The notes under the pieces were generated by a model. That model was not told the origin of the DNA and did no database searches. It saw only the letters and a program-made list of their open reading frames with translations. DNA of 10,374 nt. Source: an uncultured Hyphomicrobiales bacterium (GTDB lineage: Bacteria; Pseudomonadota; Alphaproteobacteria; Rhizobiales; Beijerinckiaceae). The stretch covers positions 1-10,374 of the forward strand of contig CAIXDD010000116.1 of NCBI GenBank assembly GCA_903918155.1, written 5' to 3'. Shown here piece after piece: positions 1-6,973 of the stretch (position 1 is its first letter; each line of letters begins with the position of its first letter). Both the position numbers and the translations under genes were made by a program.

Positions 1-2465
1 CCGCCGGGCGCGGGAGGCACATAGCGTCCATCGAGCGCGCGCAGAAGCGCGGGGGCTTCGTGATCGCGCGCCAGCAGCGCGTCGGCGCGCGCAAGGGTCT
101 CATGCAAGGCGCGCGCGGCAGCGTCCGCGGGAGCGGGCGCGCCATCGACGATGGCTTCGGCCATTGCGCGGGCCGGGGGCGGCGCGCCGGCCTCCTGCGC
201 GCTCTCCGCCATGGCGAGCAGCATGTCGACGCGCTCTTCGCGCGTGGGCGCTTCGCCCACCACGTGCAGGCCATGGGGAATGAGCGTGTATTCCAGCTCC
301 AGAACGGCCGCCGCCAGCGCAACGATGCGCTCCTGCGGATCGGGCCAGGCGGGTTCGGCGGACGCCAGATCCAGCTCGGCGGCCTGCGCCTGCAACACAG
401 GCGCGAGGCGCGCCCGCGCGTCCTGCGCGTCAGGCTCCAGCGCGCGCCAGCTCTCCAGCGAGGATTTCAGATCCAGAAGCCCGCGATAGAGGCCGGCGTG
501 GGAGATCGGCGGCGTGAGATAGCTCACCAGCGTGGCGGAGGCGCGCCGCTTGGCGATGGCGCCTTCCGAGGGATTGTTGGCGGCGTAGAGATAGAGATTC
601 GGCAGATCGCCGATGAGCCGTTCGGGCCAGCAGGCGTCGGACAGGCCCGTCTGCTTGCCGGGCATGAACTCCAGCGCGCCATGGGTGCCGAAATGCAGCA
701 CCGCATGGGCGCCGAAATCCTTGCGGAGCCAGCGATAGAACGCGGAGAAGGCGTGCGTGGGCGCGAAGCTCTTCTCAAAGAGCAGGCGCATCGGGTCGCC
801 TTCGTAGCCGAAGGCGGGCTGCACGCCCACGAAGACGGAGCCGAATTGCGCGCCAAGCACGAAGAGGGAGGCGCCGTCGCTTTGCTGGCGGCCGGGCGCC
901 GGGCCCCATTGCGCTTCGATCTGCGAGAGCCAGACTTCGTCGCGGACATGGTCCTGCGCGTCGATGCGCGCATGCACATTGGCTTGCGCGCCATATTCGG
1001 CGGCGTTGCCCTGCAGGATGCGCGCGCGCAAATCCTCCACGCTGGCGGGCGCGTCCACGTCATAGCCCGCAGCCTTCATGGCGTTGAGCGTGTTGAACAG
1101 GGAATGGAACACCGAGAGGAAGGCGGCGGAGCCGACGGAGCCCGCATTGGGCGGGAAATTGAACAGGACGATGGCGATGCGGCGCGCGGCGCGCTCCGTC
1201 TTGCGCAGGGCGACGAGCTTGTCCACGCGCGCGGCCAGCGCCGCCACGCGGCCGGGCTCGGGGCGCATGTCGCGGCTGGCGGCGGGGCCGGCCGCGTCGC
1301 TGCGGCCGCCGAACACCATGGGGCTCGTGGAGCCGTCGAGCTCCGGGATCGCGACCATGATCGTCGCCTCCACCGGCGACAGGCCGCGCTCCGACGCCTC
1401 CCATTGCTCGAGCGTCTGGAATTCGAGCGAATGGGCGGCGATATAGGGCGCGTCGAGGCGCGCGAGGATTTCCTCTGCCGCTTGCGAATCGTTATAGGCG
1501 GGACCGCCGACGAGCGAGAAGCCCGTGAGCGAGACAAGCGCGTCGATGGTCGGCGCGCCGTCCTTCATGAAAAACCGCTCGATGGCGGGGCGCGCGTCGA
1601 GGCCGCTGGAGAAGGCGGGCACGACGGCGAGGCCGCGCGCTTCGAGCGCGGCGATCACGCCGTCGTAATGGGCGCTGTTGCCGGCGAGCAGATAGGAGCG
1701 CATCACGAGCACGCCCACGCGTCCGCGCGCGCCTTTCGAGATCTTGCGCAAGGCCGCGTCGTCCTCGCTCAGCCGGCCCGGCAGGGCGGGATGATAGACG
1801 CCGACCTCGGGATATTCGACCGGATCGCCCGCTTTCACGAGTCCGCGCAGCGCCTTGCGCGGCCCGTCGGCGTAGCGGTTGATGAGGAAGCCCACGAGAT
1901 TGCGGACGTTGTCGTCGGAGCCCGCCAGCCAATATTGCAGGGTGAGCAGATAGGCGCGCACGTCCTGCGCGGCGCCGGGAATGAATTTCAGCAGGCGGGG
2001 AATGCGCCGCAGCATCTTCATCTGCTGGGCGCCGGCTACGCCGGACTTCTCGGTCTTGCCGCGCAATTTCTTGAGAAAGCCGCGCAGGCCGCCGCTGGAA
2101 TGGGTGGTGAACCGGCCCATGCGCGTGAGCCGCGCCGCATCGCCGGCGGACATGCATACGACCATCGCGTCGCAGGACTCGCGGCGCGCCTCCATGGCCG
2201 GCGCCACCGCGCGCACATGATCCTCCATGAAAAGCATGGTGGCGATGACGATGTCGGCGCTGGCGATGTCGGCGTGGCAGCGGGCGAGCGCGGCTTCGTC
2301 CTCGCCCCATTGGGCGGCGGAGTGAAGCGTCAGGCTGAGGCCCGGAAGATCCTTGCGCAGGGAGGCTTGCGCGCGCGCGACGGCGCCCGCCAGATGATCG
2401 TCGAGCGTGACGATCGTGACGCGGATCGGCGTCGGCTCAACGGCCGAAATGCGCTTTTGCGTCAT
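1..2465 (-). CDS. bchH: Magnesium chelatase subunit H, BchH (3' end beyond window)
   Basis: Large porphyrin-binding subunit of Mg-protoporphyrin IX chelatase, which with BchI and BchD inserts Mg2+ in the first committed step of bacteriochlorophyll synthesis. I translated the frame by hand from the ATG at 2465 to the left edge: 821 codons without a stop, against roughly 1,200 in the family, so the C-terminal third is missing. Family-typical stretches include HSSGGLRGFLKK (about residue 118), FNFPPNAG (about 432), HFGTHGALEFMPGK (about 590-603) and the following GLSDACWPERLIGDLPNLYL, all characteristic of the BchH/ChlH/CobN superfamily. The start is chosen because RISAVEPTPIRVTIVT resembles the usual BchH N-terminus and because a GGAGA sits 6 nt upstream. 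The gene begins 29 nt inside bchB and is the last visible gene of the bchFNBH operon. bchL and bchM often follow in such clusters but lie outside the window. Confidence 0.97.
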   Translation of the reverse strand, partial: MTQKRISAVEPTPIRVTIVTLDDHLAGAVARAQASLRKDLPGLSLTLHSAAQWGEDEAALARCHADIASADIVIATMLFMEDHVRAVAPAMEARRESCDAMVVCMSAGDAARLTRMGRFTTHSSGGLRGFLKKLRGKTEKSGVAGAQQMKMLRRIPRLLKFIPGAAQDVRAYLLTLQYWLAGSDDNVRNLVGFLINRYADGPRKALRGLVKAGDPVEYPEVGVYHPALPGRLSEDDAALRKISKGARGRVGVLVMRSYLLAGNSAHYDGVIAALEARGLAVVPAFSSGLDARPAIERFFMKDGAPTIDALVSLTGFSLVGGPAYNDSQAAEEILARLDAPYIAAHSLEFQTLEQWEASERGLSPVEATIMVAIPELDGSTSPMVFGGRSDAAGPAASRDMRPEPGRVAALAARVDKLVALRKTERAARRIAIVLFNFPPNAGSVGSAAFLSVFHSLFNTLNAMKAAGYDVDAPASVEDLRARILQGNAAEYGAQANVHARIDAQDHVRDEVWLSQIEAQWGPAPGRQQSDGASLFVLGAQFGSVFVGVQPAFGYEGDPMRLLFEKSFAPTHAFSAFYRWLRKDFGAHAVLHFGTHGALEFMPGKQTGLSDACWPERLIGDLPNLYLYAANNPSEGAIAKRRASATLVSYLTPPISHAGLYRGLLDLKSSLESWRALEPDAQDARARLAPVLQAQAAELDLASAEPAWPDPQERIVALAAAVLELEYTLIPHGLHVVGEAPTREERVDMLLAMAESAQEAGAPPPARAMAEAIVDGAPAPADAAARALHETLARADALLARDHEAPALLRALDGRYVPPAPG

Positions 2466-4017
2466 AGAGCGTCTCCACGTCAATGCGCCCGACGCCCCGT
2501 TCGAGCGCATAGCTCTCGGTGTTGCGTCGCGCCTTGCCGCGCACGAAGAAGGGGATTTTGCGTAGCTCTTTTTCCGCGTCGAGCGTCCACGCCACGCTGG
2601 CGCCGCGGGTCTTCACTTCGCCGTCTTCCTCCAGATCGTTTTCGGACGCGGTCTCGGCCGGCGCCTCGCCATGGCCCAGATGCGAGGGAGCCACGCCGTC
2701 GCGGAATTCGAAATCGCCGCGGAACATGCCGAGCAAATGCTCTTCAAGCCCCATCATCAGGGGATGGACGAGCGAATCGAACAGGACGTTCGCGCCCTCA
2801 AAGCCCATCTGCGGCGAATAGCGGGCGGGGAAATCCTGCACATGGACGGGCGCGGAAATGACCGCGCAGGGCACGCGCAGGCGCTTGGCGACATGGCGCT
2901 CCATCTGCGTGCCAAGCACCAGTTCGGGGGCTGCGGCGGTGATCGCCGCCTCCACCTCGAGATAATCGTCGCACACCAGCGGCTCGACGCCGTGACGGGC
3001 CGCGGCTTCGCGGATCTCGCGGGCGAATTCGCGCGAATAGGAGCCAAGGCCGACGACCTTGAGCCCCAATTCCTTCGCCGCCACATCGGCGACCGCGATG
3101 GCGTGGGAGGCGTCGCCGAACACGAATACGCGCTTGCCGGTGAGATAAGTCGAATCGACGGAGCGCGAATACCAGGGCAGGCGCGACAGGTCGGGGCGCA
3201 GGAGCGCGCTGGGATCGACGTCGGCGAGTTCGGCCACTTCGCGGATGAAGGCGCGCGTCGCGCCCACGCCGATGGGAATCGTGCGCGTGGCTTTCTGACC
3301 GAAGGTGCGCTGCAGCCAGGACGCGGTCTGGCCCGCGATTTCGGGATAGAGCACGACGTTGAAATCCGCCTCGCCCAGACGCGCGAGATCGGCGGGCGTG
3401 GCGCCCAGAGGGGCGACGACATTCACGTCCACGCCCAGGGATTCGATGATCTTCAGCACTTCGACGAGATCGTCGCGATGACGGAAGCCCAGCGAACACG
3501 GCCCGAGCACGTTGCAGCGGGCGCGCTGGCCGGCTTCGCGCGCGCGCGCGCTGGAGGAGCCGGGCGCGGGCGCATGCGGGCCGGCCATGGCGCGGGCGAT
3601 GCGATAGAAGGTCTCCGCCGCGCCCCAATTCTCCTTGCGCTGATAGGCCGGCAATTCGAGCGGCACGACCGGCGCGTCGAGCCCGAGCGCCATCGCCAGC
3701 CCGCCCGGATCGTCCTGAATCAGCTCTGCGGTGCAGGAGGAACCGACGACGAGAACCTGCGGCTTGTAGCGTTCGTAAGCTTCGCGCGCGGCGTTCTTGA
3801 ACAATTCGGCCGTGTCGCCGCCCAGATCGCGCGCCTGAAACGTGGTGTAGGTGACGGGCGGGCGCGTGCCGCGACGCTCGATCATCGTGAACAGGAGATC
3901 GGCGTAAGTGTCGCCCTGCGGGGCGTGCAGCACGTAATGCACGCCTTCCATCGCCGCACAGACGCGCATGGCGCCGACATGGGGCGGGCCTTCATAGGTC
4001 CAGACGGTGAGCTGCAT
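2437..4017 (-). CDS. bchB: Light-independent protochlorophyllide reductase subunit B, BchB
   Basis: 526-residue subunit of the nitrogenase-like NB component of DPOR, which reduces ring D of protochlorophyllide without light using electrons from BchL. The N-terminus (LTVWTYEGPPHVGAMRV) is typical. Asp36 (in HAPQGD) matches the unusual aspartate ligand of the NB [4Fe-4S] cluster in Rhodobacter capsulatus BchB. Cys95 lies in the GSSCTAELIQDD motif. SVDSTYLTGKR near 285-295 holds Asp287, which corresponds to R. capsulatus Asp274, the proposed proton donor; the offset is explained by about 13 extra Ala/Pro/Ser/Arg-rich residues at 147-167. The C-terminal PCP_red-type domain (KIPFFVRGKARRNTE) is present after a short acidic linker. 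GGAGA lies 7 nt upstream of the ATG, only 2 nt after the bchN stop. The nitrogenase-type relatives BchY/BchZ are excluded by these motifs and by the bchN neighbour. Confidence 0.98.
   Translation of the reverse strand: MQLTVWTYEGPPHVGAMRVCAAMEGVHYVLHAPQGDTYADLLFTMIERRGTRPPVTYTTFQARDLGGDTAELFKNAAREAYERYKPQVLVVGSSCTAELIQDDPGGLAMALGLDAPVVPLELPAYQRKENWGAAETFYRIARAMAGPHAPAPGSSSARAREAGQRARCNVLGPCSLGFRHRDDLVEVLKIIESLGVDVNVVAPLGATPADLARLGEADFNVVLYPEIAGQTASWLQRTFGQKATRTIPIGVGATRAFIREVAELADVDPSALLRPDLSRLPWYSRSVDSTYLTGKRVFVFGDASHAIAVADVAAKELGLKVVGLGSYSREFAREIREAAARHGVEPLVCDDYLEVEAAITAAAPELVLGTQMERHVAKRLRVPCAVISAPVHVQDFPARYSPQMGFEGANVLFDSLVHPLMMGLEEHLLGMFRGDFEFRDGVAPSHLGHGEAPAETASENDLEEDGEVKTRGASVAWTLDAEKELRKIPFFVRGKARRNTESYALERGVGRIDVETLYDAKAHFGR
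2472..2476 (-). promoter_or_regulatory. Ribosome binding site of bchH, inside bchB
   Basis: GGAGA on the minus strand, 6 nt before the ATG at 2465. It lies within the last codons of bchB, so ribosomes finishing bchB pass over it. It decides the bchH start, which overlaps bchB by 29 nt. Confidence 0.65.
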
Positions 4018-4019
4018 GG

Positions 4020-5369
4020 TCAGATCTCCAGCAACTCGCGGCGCATCAAGGGGCGCGCGAACAATTCGGCGAGGTCGCCGGCCTGTTCAAAGCCCTGCAC
4101 CGGGGTGAAAACGAGTTCGATCGACCATTTCGTGGCGAATCCTTCCGCCTCCAGAGGATTGGCGAGGCCAAGGCCGCAGACGGCGAGATCGGGGCGCGCG
4201 GCGCGCAGGCGATCAAGCTGGCGCTCGACGTCCTGCCCCTCGACGATGGGCGTGTCGGGCGGCAGAAGCGCAAGCTCTTCGGCGAGGCGGCGCCGATCGA
4301 CGTAAGGCGCGCCGATCTCCACGATCTCCATGCCCAGTTCGCGCGCGAGGAAGCGCGCCATCGGCGGCTCCAGCTGCGAATCGGGGACGAAGAACACGCG
4401 CTTGCCCGCAAGATGGGGCCGCCAGCGCTCGAGGCTCTTTTCAGCGCGCGCGCGAGGCGCGGCGATCACGGCCTCGAAGGTCTCGCGGGAGACGCCAAAG
4501 GCGCGCGCGGCGGCCCTGAGCCATTCGGCGACGCCTTCGGCGCCGAGCGGATAAAGGGCGGGAAGATGCTGCGCGCCAAGGGCTTCCAGCGCCCGCGCCG
4601 TATCGGTGAGGAAGGGCTGCGCGAGCAGGAATTTCGTGCCCGGCCCGATCATGGGCATGTCGGCGGCGCGGCGCGCGGGCAGAAAATCGACGCGTTCGAT
4701 TCCCATCTGCGCGAACAGGCGGCGGAATTGATCCTCCACCGCATCGGCCAAGGCGCCGACCACGAGGAGCGAGGGCTTCTGCGCGGCGTCGGCGCGCTGC
4801 GCCTGCGCCACCAGCGCGGAGAGGCAGGCGTCTTCGCCCTGCGTGAAAGTGGTCTCGATGCCGCTGCCCGAATATGCGAGCACGCGCACGTTCGGCGTCA
4901 TCTGCTGGGACAGGCGCTGGGCCGCGCGCGACAGATCGAGCTTGATGACTTCCGAGGGGCAGGAGCCGACGAGGAACAGAAGCTTGATGTCGGGCCGGCG
5001 CTCGATGAGGCGCGTGACGACGCGGTCCAGCTCGTCGTCGATGTCGGCGAGGCCGGCGAGATCGCGCTCGTCGATGATCGCCGTGGCGAAGCGCGGCTCG
5101 GCGAAGATCATCACGCCCGCCGCCGACTGGATGAGATGCGCGCAGGTGCGCGAGCCCACCACGAGGAAAAACGCGTCCTGAATCTTTCGATGCAGCCAGA
5201 CGATGCCGGTGAGGCCGCAGAACACCTCGCGCTGACCGCGCTCCTGCACGATTTTGGGGCCCGTCGCGCAAGAGCCGAGGGATATGCCTTGGGACGCGCC
5301 AAGGGATGCGCCAAGGGATGCGCCAAGGGACTTGCCCTGCGGGACGGACTGGGTGGAGACGGCGCTCAT
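4020..5369 (-). CDS. bchN: Light-independent protochlorophyllide reductase subunit N, BchN
   Basis: 449-residue partner of BchB in the DPOR NB heterotetramer, homologous to NifD. Cys51 (in REVFCGLTG), Cys76 (in VVGSRTCAHL) and Cys137 (in LVGSCPSEV) reproduce exactly, with a constant +25 offset, the three cluster-ligand cysteines known in R. capsulatus BchN (Cys26, Cys51, Cys112). The C-terminal part carries GKRVFFVPDSQLEPP and ends in the usual TPVQGFEQAGDLAELF region. The offset reflects a longer N-terminus containing a 12-bp tandem repeat that encodes SLGA units (residues 14-33). No internal ATG lies between the repeat and the conserved domain, and the ATG at 5369 has GGAGG 7 nt upstream and overlaps the bchF stop as ATGA, so this start is preferred. 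Translational coupling to bchF is likely. Confidence 0.97.
   Translation of the reverse strand: MSAVSTQSVPQGKSLGASLGASLGASQGISLGSCATGPKIVQERGQREVFCGLTGIVWLHRKIQDAFFLVVGSRTCAHLIQSAAGVMIFAEPRFATAIIDERDLAGLADIDDELDRVVTRLIERRPDIKLLFLVGSCPSEVIKLDLSRAAQRLSQQMTPNVRVLAYSGSGIETTFTQGEDACLSALVAQAQRADAAQKPSLLVVGALADAVEDQFRRLFAQMGIERVDFLPARRAADMPMIGPGTKFLLAQPFLTDTARALEALGAQHLPALYPLGAEGVAEWLRAAARAFGVSRETFEAVIAAPRARAEKSLERWRPHLAGKRVFFVPDSQLEPPMARFLARELGMEIVEIGAPYVDRRRLAEELALLPPDTPIVEGQDVERQLDRLRAARPDLAVCGLGLANPLEAEGFATKWSIELVFTPVQGFEQAGDLAELFARPLMRRELLEI
5271..5330 (-). repeat. 12-bp tandem repeat in the 5' end of bchN (SLGA units)
   Basis: Five consecutive 12-bp units on the coding strand. Three are almost identical (TCCCTTGGCGCA twice, then one with GCG as last codon), followed by two degenerate units. 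They encode SLGA, SLGA, SLGA, SQGI, SLGS at BchN residues 14-33, just before the conserved reductase domain. The unit length is a multiple of three, so copy-number change would alter length but not frame. Confidence 0.9.
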
Positions 5370-5863
5370 CGTGCGCCCTCCGGCAGGGCGCGCGCGCCCT
5401 GGAGGCGGGCGAGCCGCAGCTTCCAGAGGAATTGCGCCGCGTTGACGACGTAAGAGGCGTAGGCCGCCAGCGCGAGCAGCATTTGCCCGCGCGGCGAGAG
5501 CGCGCCGAAGGCCAGCGCCGCCAGATAAGCGGTGTGGAGCGCCAGCACGAGCATGCTGACGACGTCCTCCCAGAAGAAGGCGGGCGCGAAGAGATAGCAG
5601 CCGAAGACCTCGCGCTCCCAGACCGCCCCCGTCACCATGATGGCGTAGAGCGTCAAAGTCTTGAGAACGATGGAGAAAGTCGCGGCGAAATAGCCGTCGC
5701 CGGTCGCAAGGAACCGGGCGACGAGCGCGAGGCTTCCCAGAAAGACGGCGAATTGCACGGGGGCGAGCACGCCCTGCACCAGCGTCCAGCCCGAGGCGTC
5801 GCGGCGGGCGCGTTGCTCGGCTGTGTAAAGGCCGGAGCCGGATATGTGCGTCAGCTCGGCCAT
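5366..5863 (-). CDS. bchF: 3-vinyl (bacterio)chlorophyllide hydratase, BchF
   Basis: Small membrane enzyme that hydrates the C3 vinyl group of chlorophyllide/bacteriochlorophyllide intermediates to hydroxyethyl on the way to bacteriochlorophyll a. From the ATG at 5863 it has 165 residues, the usual BchF length. The sequence shows about four hydrophobic segments (near residues 27-55, 63-85, 97-122 and 130-150) and the conserved block WEREVFGCYLFAPAFFWED. The frame stays open upstream to an ATG at 5959, but that start would add 32 atypical residues and read through the operator. The ATG at 5863 has a strong GGAGGA just upstream. It is the first gene of the leftward operon and its stop overlaps the bchN start as ATGA. 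Confidence 0.93.
   Translation of the reverse strand: MAELTHISGSGLYTAEQRARRDASGWTLVQGVLAPVQFAVFLGSLALVARFLATGDGYFAATFSIVLKTLTLYAIMVTGAVWEREVFGCYLFAPAFFWEDVVSMLVLALHTAYLAALAFGALSPRGQMLLALAAYASYVVNAAQFLWKLRLARLQGARALPEGAR
5373..5391 (-). promoter_or_regulatory. Hairpin covering the bchN ribosome binding site
   Basis: On the minus strand GCGCCCT (5391-5385), a 5-nt loop and AGGGCGC (5379-5373) form a perfect 7-bp GC-rich stem. The bchN Shine-Dalgarno GGAGG (5381-5377) is split between loop and stem. The stem lies in the last codons of bchF, so ribosomes translating bchF would melt it. This suggests coupling of bchN to bchF translation; function is inferred. Confidence 0.5.
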
Positions 5864-5866
5864 GTG

Positions 5867-5872
5867 TCCTCC
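5867..5872 (-). promoter_or_regulatory. Shine-Dalgarno of bchF
   Basis: GGAGGA on the minus strand, 3 nt before the ATG at 5863. It is the strongest ribosome site in the window and is the main reason to prefer this start over the upstream in-frame ATG at 5959. Confidence 0.75.
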
Positions 5873-5891
5873 CGGTGGGGCTAGCATCAAG

Positions 5892-5920
5892 AGGCTATTG
5901 CAGGGCTTGGAATGTGTCAA
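5892..5920 (-). promoter_or_regulatory. Putative sigma-70-type promoter of bchFNBH
   Basis: On the minus strand a consensus -35 TTGACA (5920-5915) is followed after 17 bp by TAGCCT (5897-5892), a weak -10 sharing T, A and the final T with TATAAT. Transcription would begin near 5885, leaving a short leader that includes the bchF Shine-Dalgarno. The -35 is part of the PpsR-type palindrome, so bound repressor would block polymerase. The hexamers and spacing are seen; promoter activity is inferred. Confidence 0.6.
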
Positions 5921-5932
5921 TTTAAATTGACG
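5915..5932. promoter_or_regulatory. Putative PpsR/CrtJ operator between bchF and aerR/ppaA
   Basis: The sequence GTCAATTTAAATTGAC (5916-5931) is a perfect 16-bp palindrome in an AT-rich island of otherwise very GC-rich DNA. With flanks it reads TGT-N12-ACG, one base from the TGT-N12-ACA consensus established for PpsR/CrtJ. It lies about 50 bp upstream of bchF, overlaps the bchF -35, and also faces the operon that encodes PpsR itself. Repression of bchF and possible autoregulation are inferred. Confidence 0.78.
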
Positions 5933-5954
5933 TCTATTAACTCTTACATATTCG
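5927..5954 (+). promoter_or_regulatory. Possible rightward promoter for aerR-ppsR
   Basis: TTGACG (5927-5932), one mismatch from the -35 consensus, is followed after 16 bp by TATTCG (5949-5954), a poor -10. It mirrors the bchF promoter across the same palindrome. If used, the aerR leader would be about 135 nt. The -10 is weak, so this is tentative. Confidence 0.35.
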
Positions 5955-5966
5955 CCCAAACATATT
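5946..5966. repeat. Heptamer direct repeat ACATATT, 14-bp period
   Basis: ACATATT occurs at 5946-5952 and again at 5960-5966, separated by 7 bp, within the AT-rich core of the divergent promoter region and next to the PpsR-type palindrome. Direct repeats of this kind can bind response regulators, but no regulator can be named. The rest of the gap up to 6097 shows no RNA gene or convincing ORF. Confidence 0.4.
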
Positions 5967-6086
5967 GCGGCGCTCCGGCCTTGGTGCTTAGATGACGCCT
6001 GCGTCCCCTAGCCGGGTAGCGGAAGAGCGATGGTCGACCTGCCGCTTTCACCTGACGGGGACGAGCCTGAAGTGTCAGGCTGGCAT

Positions 6087-6092
6087 GAGGGG
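6087..6092 (+). promoter_or_regulatory. Shine-Dalgarno of aerR/ppaA
   Basis: GAGGGG, about 5-7 nt before the ATG at 6098. An in-frame TGA at 6086-6088 prevents any upstream extension of this reading frame, which fixes the N-terminal limit of the protein. Confidence 0.65.
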
Positions 6093-6097
6093 TTTCC

Positions 6098-6973
6098 ATG
6101 AGCCGCCCGGACGGCAACCATCAAGGCCAGCCCGCCTGCGACGACCGCCCCGCGGGGTCGGACGAGCCCAAGGCCGGGACGAGGGCCTTCGCCCGCGCCC
6201 AGACCAAATCCGCGATTTCGCGCCTCGTCTCGGACGCCATCATTCCCCGCCTGTCCGGCGGCCGCCCGTCAGGCCCGGAGCTGGCCGCGCGGGCGTCCCA
6301 GATCCACCCTCAGGACGTGGCGATTCTCGTCGCGCTCGTGCGCCAGCGCCGGGTGGACGACATGCACGCCTTCGTCTCCCAGGCGCGCGCGCGCGGCGCC
6401 AGCGCCGAAGCCGTGATGCTGCAGCTTCTCGCGCCGGCGGCCAATCTGCTGGGCGACCATTGGGTGAGCGACGAATGCGATTTCGCCACCGTCACCATTG
6501 GCGTGAGCTGCCTGCAGCAGGCGTTGCGCCGGCTTGGCGGGCACGATCTCGAAGGACCCGCGCGCGCCCCGCTTCCCCGCCGCGCGCTGCTCAGCCCCTA
6601 TCCCGGCGAGCAGCATGATTTCGGCCTGCGCATCGTCGATGAATTCCTTCACCGCGCGGGCTGGGACGTCTGCACGATCACCCCCATGTCGGTCGCCGAC
6701 GTCGAGGCGCGCCTGCGCCGCGAGAGTTTCGAAATCGCTGGACTTTCCATCAGCCAAGAGGCATTTCTGCCGAAGCTTGAAGCCCTGATCGCCCTTATGC
6801 GGCGCGCGTCGCGTCATCGGAATGTCGCCATCATGGTCGGAGGCCGCGTTTTCCTGGAGCGTCCGGAACTGGCTGCGGAAATAGGCGCCGACGGCGTCGC
6901 GTCGAACGGCCCGCTCGCCGTCGCGCTCGCCGAACGCCTCGTCTGCGCCCGCGAGGTCGCGATGGCGCAATGA
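6098..6973 (+). CDS. aerR: PpaA/AerR family cobalamin/heme-binding regulator
   Basis: 291-residue regulator of the PpaA/AerR family, which modulates PpsR/CrtJ and so ties photopigment gene expression to light, oxygen or cofactor status. An N-terminal polar tail (about 1-35) is followed by a helical region (about 65-150, including LLGDHWVSDECDFATVTIGV) resembling the four-helix cap of B12-binding proteins. A Rossmann-type B12-binding domain follows (about 160-290). PGEQHDFG at 169-176 supplies His173 in an E-x-H-x-x-G form of the classical D-x-H-x-x-G ligand motif; GLSIS and MVGGRVF are further family-type loops. In relatives this fold binds cobalamin (AerR) or heme (the SCHIC domain of PpaA); which one applies here cannot be read from sequence. 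Its stop overlaps the ppsR start as ATGA, so the two partners are translationally linked. The symbol ppaA is equally valid. Confidence 0.9.
   Translation: MSRPDGNHQGQPACDDRPAGSDEPKAGTRAFARAQTKSAISRLVSDAIIPRLSGGRPSGPELAARASQIHPQDVAILVALVRQRRVDDMHAFVSQARARGASAEAVMLQLLAPAANLLGDHWVSDECDFATVTIGVSCLQQALRRLGGHDLEGPARAPLPRRALLSPYPGEQHDFGLRIVDEFLHRAGWDVCTITPMSVADVEARLRRESFEIAGLSISQEAFLPKLEALIALMRRASRHRNVAIMVGGRVFLERPELAAEIGADGVASNGPLAVALAERLVCAREVAMAQ

Noticed and set aside
60..2861. 933-codon open frame on the plus strand
   Set aside because: It is exactly codon-opposite to bchH (each triplet is the complement of a bchH codon) and continues into bchB. The high-GC codon bias removes antisense stops. 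Its product is Arg/Gly/Ala-rich with no recognisable domain, while bchH and bchB are unmistakable.
2671..4305. 544-codon open frame on the plus strand
   Set aside because: Antisense shadow of bchB and the end of bchN; no domain signal and no ribosome site.
4413..5453. 346-codon open frame on the plus strand
   Set aside because: Antisense to bchN and the end of bchF; the repeat CAKGCAKGCAKG is merely the bchN tandem repeat read backwards.
5931..5948. Second PpsR-like box, CGT-N12-ACA, touching the palindrome
   Set aside because: Only one half-site matches and the interior is not symmetric; probably chance in an AT-rich stretch.
5864..5959. Longer BchF start at 5959
   Set aside because: It would add 32 residues unlike BchF and translate through the operator and promoter, while a strong Shine-Dalgarno precedes the ATG at 5863.
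6051..6079. CCTGA/TCAGG inverted repeat upstream of aerR
   Set aside because: Short arms with wide spacing and no match to the TGT-N12-ACA pattern; insufficient to call an operator or terminator.
5992..6618. 208-codon plus-strand frame starting in the divergent intergenic region
   Set aside because: Most of it overlaps aerR in another frame and is Arg/Pro-rich. The part upstream of aerR has no recognisable protein or good ribosome site.
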